From Bacteroidales bacterium UBA4459 (GTDB taxonomy: Bacteria > Bacteroidota > Bacteroidia > Bacteroidales > F082), in the NCBI GenBank assembly GCA_002389465.1, contig DGOT01000165.1, forward strand, positions 2,084 through 19,426: 17,343 bases of DNA, given 5' to 3'. Shown piece after piece: positions 6,541 to 13,978 of the stretch. The notes under the pieces are model-generated. The model was not told the DNA's origin and made no database searches. It saw nothing but the letters and a program-made list of their open reading frames with translations. Positions within the stretch are counted from its first letter, which is position 1, and each line of letters opens with the position of its first letter. A program made the position numbers and the translations under genes.

Positions 6541-9500
6541 TTATTCTTCCAGGTTTTTGAATTTTAAGAAAAATGTCGTACCCGCTGCTCCCGATTCAAA
6601 AGTTATGCTCCCTCCTATCTCGTTCATAATATTTTTTACAATGGCCAGCCCAAGTCCTGTGCCGCCCGATTTTGTTGTGAAATACGGCTGGAACACCCGG
6701 GATTTAACCTCCTTGTCGATGCCTTTGCCGTTATCAACTATCGTAATTTCAATAAACTGTCCTGACCTGCTTAGTGCTATGTCAATCTTTCCGTCTTTCC
6801 TGTCTTCCAGCGACTGGACGGCATTTTTTATCAAATTATTGAACAGCCGCAACAAGTCTTTTTCAATGGCTTTTGTATCATATTGAGACTCTTTGGCTTC
6901 GATAGCGAACTGAATATTTTCATTGTTTTTAAACAGCAGCACCGATGATCTTACAAGCTGCAGCAGTTCCACCTTTACCATCCTTTTGATGTTCGATTTG
7001 GCAAAGTCAGAGAACATTTCAGCCACTTTATCCAAGGTGTCAATCTGCTGTATCAGCGACTGGCTGATGGAATGTATCTTCTCTTTTTGTGCCGGGTCGT
7101 TTTCGTTATATGCTTTCTCCAGGTGCTGTACATTCAGTTTCATAGGTGTCAGCGGATTTTTTATTTCATGGGCAATCTGCCGGGCAACTTCGCGCCAGGC
7201 ACTCTCCCTCTCCGAGTGTTTCAGTAGTTCGGTGCTTTCCTCCAGTTTATCTACCATCTGGTTATATTCCCTGATCAGCAACCCGATCTCATCGTTGCTT
7301 TCCCACGCTATCCGCTCATTTTTCTGGTCTATTCTTATTTCAGACAAACTCTGCTGCAGAACCACCAGGGGCCTGGTGAGAAACCGCGACAGTAAAAGGG
7401 CGATGAAAATACCTATGATCCCCGCTATTACGAAGAGATTCAGGAAGGTAAAGATCATCATGTAATAAGCTTTCTTAACTTCTGTCTGTCGGGCAAAATA
7501 CGGTAGGTTCACAATGCCCAAAGGTTTGGTTTCACCCATAAACGGAACATAGGAAGAATAATAAGAAAGCGCCCCTATCTGTTCCTCGGTAGTGTAGAAA
7601 AGCTTGTTGTCCACATAAATTTCCTCAAATGCCAGCGGATTGATTAGCTCCGAGAGCAAACCCGTCCGGAAAACTTCAGGTCGTGATGTCGCTATCAGCT
7701 TTCCTGAAGGATCATACATATTAATGTCGGAGAAAAATACAAGAGAAAACTTGCGAAGCAGCGGATATAATTCATCCGTTTTAATCTCCTCCGGTGACGT
7801 AATTCCGCCCAGCTTATGCTGCAGTTCAATCAGTACGGAATACGTTTTTTCATTGAGCTGTGTTATCATTCTTTCCTTGTTGTTGTATTCGGTATAATAA
7901 GCTGTTATCAATGCTATTACAAATATTATAACCGATATGGTGATAATAAAAAACACTTGCAATCGGGTTCGGAAACTGAGCATGAAGACAGCGAAAACAT
8001 CGCTTCTGAATACAAGGATAAAAATCGCGAATGCAACCACACCCATCAATAGAAAAAGAATGGAAAACGTTGCCAGCTTTTCCTGGATTTTCGCCACCGG
8101 ACGGCTGATAATCAATACATCGCCATCAACCGATACCAGCTTCAGATGTCGGTAGTTCATATCATTGTAAAACTCATCTGCCGGAAATTTACTCAAGGAA
8201 GAATACTCCGTGTGGTAAGCAAAATCGCCGAATTTATACACCAAACTGTTGTTGATGTATTTGGCAAAGGAATAGCCGGATAAATCATAAATAAGCGTGC
8301 TGTTGTCAACCAATAATTCGGGATATCCGACACCCTCGGGTACATAAGTAAAATAAAATTCGATGTACACGAGTGGTTCTTCACCGGTATGCTTCAATGC
8401 AGGAGGCGTAATAACTCCGATATAATAAATACTTTCGGGCGTGCTGTTCTGCAAATACAAATTGTTCACACTTGTGGAATCGCCGAAATTACGGATTAAA
8501 TCTTCAAAGTATTCATGACACCCCACCAGAATACCTTCGGGCTGTATTTCCAGCAATTCTTCGCTCATGCAAACAGTCACCTGCACATCGTATTTAAAGG
8601 CTATCTTGTCGAAATAACGGTGCTTTAAATACTCATTTAATGCAGGTTCCGGGTTGTCCCAGTAATTATCAATAATCAGACTTACGACCGAATCTGAATT
8701 AACCTGCTGTACCATCTGCTGAAAAACCGACTCCAGTTCCGGATCATCTTTACGCATCAGGTAATCGGCTGTTAACGCCTGGCGGTGGTCTTTTGCATGA
8801 TCTTCGGTTATATTAATTACCATGGCATTGGCAGCTGCAAAAATAATCAGATAGATCAGGTATTTAATAAACCTTATCTGGGTGTTTTCTGAAAACAGCT
8901 GAACTACAACAAGTATGAGTATGACAAAGCCGGAAGTAATATATGCGATCAAATGATGTGCGGGAAAGCACAAAATAAATACAAGCGTCAGGATAGCGGT
9001 AAAAAGGATCTTATAAAATATATTTACGGAATATTTTCCCGAATAGTAATTCATGGAACGTACCATGAAGAACAAAACAACGTTCAGCAACACATTGATA
9101 AATACCGCCAAAAGATTGGCCGGGTCAGAAAACTGGATGCCAATGACAGGATTAGTACTTAAACCACTAATAATATGTTGATCGAAATAAAAAACGCCAT
9201 AAGCCAGCAGCCAAAAGACTGCCAGAGAAATAAAATGCTGCGGGTACCTGTATTTTTTACCCGCATTGATTTGCTCCGATTGCACCAGTTTATTGAACTT
9301 GATGAATATGGCAATAAGCAGAATCGTTGTCAGGTACAGATCGCCAATAGAGTTCAGTCCCGGCATCAGGTCAAAACCCTGTTCAAATAAAAATGATTGC
9401 TTCAACACAGCGGGATATGCAAAATAGAAATCCAGCCAGCGAAGCAGTGCTAAATCAATAATAAATAATAAAAATGAAGTTCGCTTACCGGGTATCAAAT

Positions 9501-10206
9501 ACGCATATTTATTATATATACTATTGAGCCACAACACAATCAATACGTATAACAGCATGTATATAAAAAACAACAGCAGCATAATGTTGTTGCCGATATC
9601 GTTATGATGTTCTATGGTCAAACCGATAACCGGCACCCCTTGTTCATTTGTAATTGTGTACTGAGCTGCTTTGAGATCAGCTGTTAACAGAACATGATCG
9701 CTTGAAAGAAAATCCCTGTCGGCTTTGGATGGTAAGAATTTATTTTCGAACGGATATTCCGCTTTAATCCGTTTAAACAGAAAGATCCGGTACTCTCCCA
9801 CTTTTTCATAATGAATCATGTACCAGGCCGTTTTTTCGCGCATGATCGTATCCAACACACCATCGTTTAAATAATCCAGGCCGTTCTGCACCAGATTGCT
9901 GTTCCAGAATATCAATGAGTCTGCCCGATAAATCTGGGTAAATATTTGCTCCGGGTCCAGAAGCCTTTCCAAAAAAGGCCAATAGTTTTTTTCCGGATCA
10001 CTTAATATCTTTGAAATCGATTGAATTTTATCGTTAAGATTCGCACGCTGGTATAACATGCTTTTCTGAAAACGCTCCTTAATGTGGCGGTCAGAATGAT
10101 ACCTTTTTGTGCCGTATTCCGTGGCGTAAAAGAGTACGAACACGAGCATAGCTGCAATCAGGTAAACCACGGAGCTGTTAAAGGGGCCTGTTTTCTTCAG
10201 GGTCAT
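6541..10206 (-). CDS. Large membrane sensor histidine kinase, NtrY-like (HAMP-HisKA-HATPase)
   Basis: I start at the ATG at 10206 (1221 residues); an in-frame GTG seven codons upstream falls in a hairpin and is less likely. The N-terminus has one span (about 12-29), an outside loop (30-205), then some seven further spans to about 464, an outside domain (465-711), two spans (713-770), a second sensor-like domain (773-913), a last span (915-941) and HAMP (941-993). The kinase core follows: H-box 'REVARQIAHEIKNPLTP' with phospho-acceptor His1013, N-box 'NNLIKNA' (about 1123-1129), G1 'VDNGKGI' (about 1157-1163), F-box 'FQPYFTTKSGG' and G2 'GTGLGLAIV'. The 'AWREVARQIAHEIKNPLTP' form is that of NtrY-type kinases. 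All catalytic motifs look intact. No response regulator lies in the window, so its partner is elsewhere or beyond the operon. The signal is unknown. Confidence 0.93.
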   Translation of the reverse strand: MTLKKTGPFNSSVVYLIAAMLVFVLFYATEYGTKRYHSDRHIKERFQKSMLYQRANLNDKIQSISKILSDPEKNYWPFLERLLDPEQIFTQIYRADSLIFWNSNLVQNGLDYLNDGVLDTIMREKTAWYMIHYEKVGEYRIFLFKRIKAEYPFENKFLPSKADRDFLSSDHVLLTADLKAAQYTITNEQGVPVIGLTIEHHNDIGNNIMLLLFFIYMLLYVLIVLWLNSIYNKYAYLIPGKRTSFLLFIIDLALLRWLDFYFAYPAVLKQSFLFEQGFDLMPGLNSIGDLYLTTILLIAIFIKFNKLVQSEQINAGKKYRYPQHFISLAVFWLLAYGVFYFDQHIISGLSTNPVIGIQFSDPANLLAVFINVLLNVVLFFMVRSMNYYSGKYSVNIFYKILFTAILTLVFILCFPAHHLIAYITSGFVILILVVVQLFSENTQIRFIKYLIYLIIFAAANAMVINITEDHAKDHRQALTADYLMRKDDPELESVFQQMVQQVNSDSVVSLIIDNYWDNPEPALNEYLKHRYFDKIAFKYDVQVTVCMSEELLEIQPEGILVGCHEYFEDLIRNFGDSTSVNNLYLQNSTPESIYYIGVITPPALKHTGEEPLVYIEFYFTYVPEGVGYPELLVDNSTLIYDLSGYSFAKYINNSLVYKFGDFAYHTEYSSLSKFPADEFYNDMNYRHLKLVSVDGDVLIISRPVAKIQEKLATFSILFLLMGVVAFAIFILVFRSDVFAVFMLSFRTRLQVFFIITISVIIFVIALITAYYTEYNNKERMITQLNEKTYSVLIELQHKLGGITSPEEIKTDELYPLLRKFSLVFFSDINMYDPSGKLIATSRPEVFRTGLLSELINPLAFEEIYVDNKLFYTTEEQIGALSYYSSYVPFMGETKPLGIVNLPYFARQTEVKKAYYMMIFTFLNLFVIAGIIGIFIALLLSRFLTRPLVVLQQSLSEIRIDQKNERIAWESNDEIGLLIREYNQMVDKLEESTELLKHSERESAWREVARQIAHEIKNPLTPMKLNVQHLEKAYNENDPAQKEKIHSISQSLIQQIDTLDKVAEMFSDFAKSNIKRMVKVELLQLVRSSVLLFKNNENIQFAIEAKESQYDTKAIEKDLLRLFNNLIKNAVQSLEDRKDGKIDIALSRSGQFIEITIVDNGKGIDKEVKSRVFQPYFTTKSGGTGLGLAIVKNIMNEIGGSITFESGAAGTTFFLKFKNLEE

Positions 10207-10223
10207 TTTATCATCTATTTGAT

Positions 10224-10243
10224 ACACATCCGTTTAGATGTGT
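10224..10243. repeat. 7-base inverted repeat in the leader of the kinase gene
   Basis: ACACATC (10224-10230) and GATGTGT (10237-10243) pair perfectly around a 6-base loop, in the short gap between the methyltransferase and kinase genes. The 3' arm in the transcript ends 17 bases before the kinase ATG. No T-run follows, so it is not an ordinary terminator; it could be a leader hairpin, an operator, or chance. Confidence 0.35.
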
Positions 10244-10261
10244 TTAGCCGTATAAATTTAA

Positions 10262-11167
10262 CTAATTTTTTTGAACTGCAAATATCATGCTGGAATATGT
10301 TCCTGAGGCGGCAGCCTTACTATTTGATCTAAACCCAACGGAAAAAGCCTTCAGATATGGAGCACCTGCGTGTTTGTAACGTTCGCTTAACAAACTAACA
10401 TAATAGGCATCCATTTTCATTGGGTAAGATTTATTAATGGCCAGCTCGTGCTTTTCGAGCAAATGCATCAGCGTCTTTTTGCTGAAGTGATACAAATGCC
10501 TGGGGACATCCAGTGCGCCCCAATACGGACCGTAATGAAAAGCATCATAGGCATTTATCATGGGGACAGCGACAATAAGAACACCATCAGGTTTGAGGAT
10601 ACGCTTTAGTTCCTCTATACGTTCGTTCAGCTTATACACATGCTCCAGCACATGCCACATAGTAATTACATCGAAGATAGCATCATTGAACTCATGTAGC
10701 TTTTCCTCTGTGTAAACCTGCAGGTTATTTTGGTTTATAGCAAATTCTCTGGCTTTTTTAACCGGTTCTATGCCCGCGGTTTGCCACCTTTTATCTCTAA
10801 AATACTTTAATAGCTCACCGGTACCACAACCAACGTCCAGTATGTTACCTGTTTTTTTGTATCCGGATATGATCCTGTACTTATTTCGAATATTTATCCT
10901 GCGTGCTCTTTCGTAAATATAGTTGAAAAAGTTGTGTTTTTTCAGTGCATGCGAGTTATATTCGGGCGAATCGTAATAGGAAAAAATTTGTTTTTCATCA
11001 GGTACAGGGTTTGTGTAGACAAACGAGCATGCGTTACATTGCACAAGGTTAAACTCCTCTCCCGTCAGAAAATAATCCTTTGTTTTCAGAAATAATTTAC
11101 TGTCCCTATGTCCGCAAACCGGACATTGTTCTATATATCTTAGCCCCTGATTTGTGTTCTGTTCCAC
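10262..11167 (-). CDS. Class I SAM-dependent methyltransferase with N-terminal zinc ribbon
   Basis: A 301-residue protein. Cys15/Cys18 ('CPVC') and Cys44/Cys47 ('CNAC') form a zinc-ribbon-like knuckle at the N-terminus. The Rossmann methyltransferase domain follows, with SAM-binding motif I 'ILDVGCGTGELL' (109-120), the acidic loop 'GIEPVKKA', 'FDVITMWHVLEHV' (motif II/IV region), 'LKPDGVLIVAVP', and 'DVPRHLYHFSKKTL', which is typical of the Methyltransf_23 group linked to sugar and surface-polymer modification. The substrate is unknown; a UbiG-like quinone role is not supported. The start is a GTG, as no ATG lies upstream of the zinc ribbon. This GTG lies inside a parS sequence, 14 bases after the mnmG stop codon, so the gene is probably co-transcribed with mnmG. 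Confidence 0.88.
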   Translation of the reverse strand: MEQNTNQGLRYIEQCPVCGHRDSKLFLKTKDYFLTGEEFNLVQCNACSFVYTNPVPDEKQIFSYYDSPEYNSHALKKHNFFNYIYERARRINIRNKYRIISGYKKTGNILDVGCGTGELLKYFRDKRWQTAGIEPVKKAREFAINQNNLQVYTEEKLHEFNDAIFDVITMWHVLEHVYKLNERIEELKRILKPDGVLIVAVPMINAYDAFHYGPYWGALDVPRHLYHFSKKTLMHLLEKHELAINKSYPMKMDAYYVSLLSERYKHAGAPYLKAFSVGFRSNSKAAASGTYSSMIFAVQKN

Positions 11168-11175
11168 GTGAAACC
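11160..11175. other. parS centromere site (15/16), between mnmG and the methyltransferase
   Basis: The bases TGTTCCACGTGAAACC match the bacterial parS consensus TGTTnCACGTGAAACA at every position except the last. parS is the binding and loading site of the ParB clamp used in chromosome segregation and is mostly found near oriC. The site overlaps the first codons of the methyltransferase gene (the GTG start lies in its CACGTG core) and ends 6 bases from the mnmG stop codon. Confidence 0.88.
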
Positions 11176-11181
11176 TTCCCT

Positions 11182-13050
11182 TTATTTTGTGATGTAAACG
11201 ACTAACACATTAATATCCGATGGAGAAACACCACTGATCCTTGATGCCTGGCCAATAGTTACCGGACGTATTTTAGTTAATTTTTCGCGCGCCTCGGTTG
11301 AAATGGATTTTAAGCTTTGGTAATCAAAATCGGGCTTTAAGGGCAAGTTCTCCAAGCCTCCTAACTTGGTTGCCAGTTCCTTTTCCTTAGAAATGTATCC
11401 CTCGTATTTTATCAGTATTTCTGCCTGTTCCAGTACTTCTTCGCTTAATTTTCTTTCGGATAAATAGCTTGAAAAACCAGAACTCATTTTTACGAGATGC
11501 CTGATATTAATTTGCGGCCGCAATAACAATCCCGCCAGTTTCACCCCCTGCCGGATGGCCGAAGTTCCTTCTTCTACCAGAACAGGGTCGGCGCTTTCAG
11601 GCGTAATGCTAGCCTTTTGTAAAAATTTAATTAGATCGTCCACCTGCTGTTTCTTTTCCAAAACACGATCGTATCGTTCCTGTGAAGCTAAGCCAAGTTT
11701 ATATGCCTTGGGCGTTAATCGTATATCAGCATTGTCCTGGCGCAATAAGATCCTGTGTTCCGCCCTTGATGTAAACATGCGGTACGGTTCGTCAACGCCC
11801 TTTGTTATCAGGTCATCTATCAATACTCCCATGTACGATTCGTGCCGTTTCAGCGTAAACGGTTCATGCCCGTTAATTTTAAGGTGGGCATTGATCCCTG
11901 CCATGAATCCTTGCGCCGCCGCCTCTTCGTATCCCGTAGTTCCGTTTATTTGTCCGGCAAAGTACAAGTGCGCTATGTTCTTTGTTTCCAGTGTGTGCTT
12001 TAGCTGTGTCGGTGGAAAATAATCGTATTCAATAGCATAACCCGGCCTGAATATTTTGGCATGTTCGAATCCAGATATTCGGCGCAATGCTTTTAACTGA
12101 ATAACATCAGGAAGTGACGAAGAAAAGCCGTTGACGTAATATTCGATAGTATCCCAGCCTTCGGGCTCTACAAATAACTGATGCCGCGATTTGTCAGAAA
12201 ACCGCTCGATCTTATCTTCAATTGAAGGACAATACCGTGGGCCAATCCCTTCAATTCGTCCCGCAAACATAGGTGAATCGCTAAATCCAAGTTTTAACAC
12301 ATCATGCACAACGGGCGATGTGTAGGTAATGTAACAGCTCCTTTGTTGTGTCAATTTATGTTTTTTCAGGAACGAGAAGTTACCCGGTTGTTCATCTCCC
12401 TTTTGCTCTTCCATTTTACTAAAATCGATCGTCCGTCCGTCAACACGTACAGGTGTTCCGGTTTTCATTCGGTCCGATGCGAATCCAAGATCATTCAATT
12501 GCTTCGTCAGGCCAATTGAAGCCGGGTCGCCGATTCGTCCGCCTCCGAATGTTTTTTTTCCGATATGAATTTTGCCATTCAAAAAAGTTCCGTTTGTCAG
12601 GATGACGGCCCGGGCAAGAATTTCCTGTCCCATAGCTGTCTTCACTCCGGTTATTCGATTGTCTTCAACTACCAGTCCGGTAACCATATCCTGCCAGAAG
12701 TCGAGATTAGGTGTATTTTCCAGCATGTTTCTCCACTCCATCGAAAACAGCATCCGGTCACTTTGCGCCCTCGGGCTCCACATGGCCGGACCTTTTGACT
12801 TATTCAGCATCCTGAACTGAATCATCGTCTTGTCGGTAACCAGCCCTGAATAACCACCCATAGCATCAATTTCGCGTACGATTTGTCCTTTGGCAATACC
12901 ACCCATAGCCGGGTTACACGACATTTGTGCTATCGTGTTCATGTTCATAGTTACCAGCAATACTCTGGAGCCAAGGTTAGCCGCAGCGGCAGCTGCTTCG
13001 GAACCGGCATGTCCGGCACCCACTACTATGATATCATATTTCTCAAACAT
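11182..13050 (-). CDS. mnmG: tRNA uridine-5-carboxymethylaminomethyl(34) synthesis enzyme MnmG (GidA)
   Basis: FAD-dependent enzyme that, with MnmE, installs the (carboxymethyl)aminomethyl group at C5 of the wobble uridine in certain tRNAs. At 622 residues it has full family length. The N-terminal FAD-binding fold has 'GAGHAGSEAA' (11-20). Both functionally important cysteines are kept: Cys45 in 'MSCNPAMGGIAKG' and Cys274 in 'GPRYCPSIEDK' (E. coli Cys47 and Cys277). Further hallmarks are 'GRIGDPASIGL', 'GTTGYEEAAAQG', 'DEPYRMFTSRAEHR' and the helical C-terminal domain ending 'RISGVSPSDINVLVVYI', which contacts MnmE and tRNA. It follows ybeY by 33 bases containing a parS, and is followed by the methyltransferase. 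mnmG lies near oriC in many bacteria, which agrees with the flanking parS sites. mnmE is not in the window. Confidence 0.98.
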   Translation of the reverse strand: MFEKYDIIVVGAGHAGSEAAAAAANLGSRVLLVTMNMNTIAQMSCNPAMGGIAKGQIVREIDAMGGYSGLVTDKTMIQFRMLNKSKGPAMWSPRAQSDRMLFSMEWRNMLENTPNLDFWQDMVTGLVVEDNRITGVKTAMGQEILARAVILTNGTFLNGKIHIGKKTFGGGRIGDPASIGLTKQLNDLGFASDRMKTGTPVRVDGRTIDFSKMEEQKGDEQPGNFSFLKKHKLTQQRSCYITYTSPVVHDVLKLGFSDSPMFAGRIEGIGPRYCPSIEDKIERFSDKSRHQLFVEPEGWDTIEYYVNGFSSSLPDVIQLKALRRISGFEHAKIFRPGYAIEYDYFPPTQLKHTLETKNIAHLYFAGQINGTTGYEEAAAQGFMAGINAHLKINGHEPFTLKRHESYMGVLIDDLITKGVDEPYRMFTSRAEHRILLRQDNADIRLTPKAYKLGLASQERYDRVLEKKQQVDDLIKFLQKASITPESADPVLVEEGTSAIRQGVKLAGLLLRPQINIRHLVKMSSGFSSYLSERKLSEEVLEQAEILIKYEGYISKEKELATKLGGLENLPLKPDFDYQSLKSISTEAREKLTKIRPVTIGQASRISGVSPSDINVLVVYITK

Positions 13051-13055
13051 AGCTA

Positions 13056-13071
13056 TGTTCCACGTGAAACA
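13056..13071. other. parS centromere site (exact), just upstream of mnmG
   Basis: The bases TGTTCCACGTGAAACA match the parS consensus TGTTnCACGTGAAACA at all positions. The site fills much of the 33-base gap between ybeY and mnmG and ends 5 bases from the mnmG start codon, occupying the place of a ribosome-binding site. With the second copy 1.9 kb away it should act as a ParB loading point, implying an origin-proximal location. Confidence 0.93.
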
Positions 13072-13083
13072 ATTCAGAAATTA

Positions 13084-13500
13084 TCAGGGCAGCAAATTTA
13101 AGTAATAATCTTCTTTGGCTGTCATTTCGGCTTTTTCCTGTACGGTTTTATCATCATATCCAATCAGATGCAGGATACCGTGTACCATCACCCTGGATAA
13201 TTCATTTTGTACAGGCTGATTCAACCTGCCTGCATTTTCCTTTATCCGGTCGATGCTTATATATATTTCACCGGAAATGATCTTTTCATCCAGTGAAGTT
13301 CCGAAGGTAATAATGTCTGTAAAAGTGTCGTGTTGTAAAAAGTCTGTGTTGATCGCATGCAAATGCTCATCGCTTGTAAGGATATAAATAATATCTCCTT
13401 CCACCTTCCGTTCATCACGAATCACATCTTTTAACCATATTTTTACAGACTCCGGATTTTCAGGTTCGAAATCTTCAAGCAATGGATTAAATATTATCAC
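13084..13500 (-). CDS. ybeY: rRNA maturation RNase YbeY
   Basis: Zinc-dependent endoribonuclease (UPF0054) needed for 16S rRNA 3'-end maturation and ribosome quality control. The 138-residue length is normal for this phylum. The signature is at the C-terminus, 'MVHGILHLIGYDDKT': His107 and His111 are the first two zinc ligands, but where the canonical motif HGxLHLxGYDH has its third His there is Asp117. I recall similar substitutions in Bacteroidota YbeY proteins, so loss of function need not follow. 'TDIITFGTS' (61-69) and 'GEIYIS' (77-82) are the conserved strands. The start is a GTG, since the upstream frame has no ATG before a stop codon; it overlaps the preceding gene by 14 bases, suggesting translational coupling. 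Confidence 0.95.
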   Translation of the reverse strand: MIIFNPLLEDFEPENPESVKIWLKDVIRDERKVEGDIIYILTSDEHLHAINTDFLQHDTFTDIITFGTSLDEKIISGEIYISIDRIKENAGRLNQPVQNELSRVMVHGILHLIGYDDKTVQEKAEMTAKEDYYLNLLP

Positions 13501-13978
13501 TACTTTTTTCTTTCTTCTTTTCTGCCTTTTCGTTTTTCAGATAGGAGTGGAGCTGATCGGCACGTTTCTTATAAATCTCATTGTGCAGGGCACTGATATC
13601 AAAATTTAATATCAAGGCGTCATCGCTTACCTCATACTGATCCACTAAAGACTTTATCAGATAGATATTTTTGCTGAATTTTCCATCCAACACATTTTCG
13701 ATTTCAATATCAGTTTCGATAATGTTAATTATCTCTTTATCAATTGGTTGTGCTGTGATTTTTATCTGCTTGTAATCGGTATTGTAGGTGATTTTTAAGG
13801 TTTCTTCCGGCGTCTTTTCGCACAGAGCCTGAAACAATTCGGTTATGGACATAAGTATGTTTCCATAATACGTGTCGTTGATGAACAACTGGTCGCAGAT
13901 ATCGTCCACAAATTGTTCAATTTTTCTGATCTCCTCGATTACTAATTTTACTGTAAGGGATTGGTCATTGGCTACCAT
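13487..13978 (-). CDS. Small GHKL/anti-sigma-factor-like ATP-binding protein, degenerate
   Basis: I choose the ATG at 13978 (163 residues); an in-frame TTG four codons upstream is less likely. The arrangement 'FVDDICDQLFINDTYYGNILMSITELFQAL' followed by strands ('LKITYNTDYKQIKITAQPI') and 'NIYLIKSLVDQYEVSDDALILNFDI' resembles the histidine-kinase-like ATPase fold of RsbW/SpoIIAB anti-sigma factors: 'ITELFQAL' sits where the N-box helix would be and 'IYLIKSLVDQYEV' where the last helix would be. However, the ATP-contacting Asn of the N-box and the glycine-rich boxes are not visible, so nucleotide binding is doubtful. The tail is charged (Lys/Glu). Orthologues next to ybeY are, as I recall, often labelled 'ATP-binding protein' in Bacteroidota. 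It overlaps DUF4175 by 14 bases and ybeY by 14 bases. Function unknown. Confidence 0.75.
   Translation of the reverse strand: MVANDQSLTVKLVIEEIRKIEQFVDDICDQLFINDTYYGNILMSITELFQALCEKTPEETLKITYNTDYKQIKITAQPIDKEIINIIETDIEIENVLDGKFSKNIYLIKSLVDQYEVSDDALILNFDISALHNEIYKKRADQLHSYLKNEKAEKKKEKSSDNI

Noticed and set aside
10262..11167. Methyltransferase as UbiG/quinone biosynthesis
   Set aside because: Only the generic SAM-binding fold is shared; the N-terminal zinc ribbon and the 'DVPRHLYHF' segment point to a different methyltransferase group and no quinone genes are nearby.
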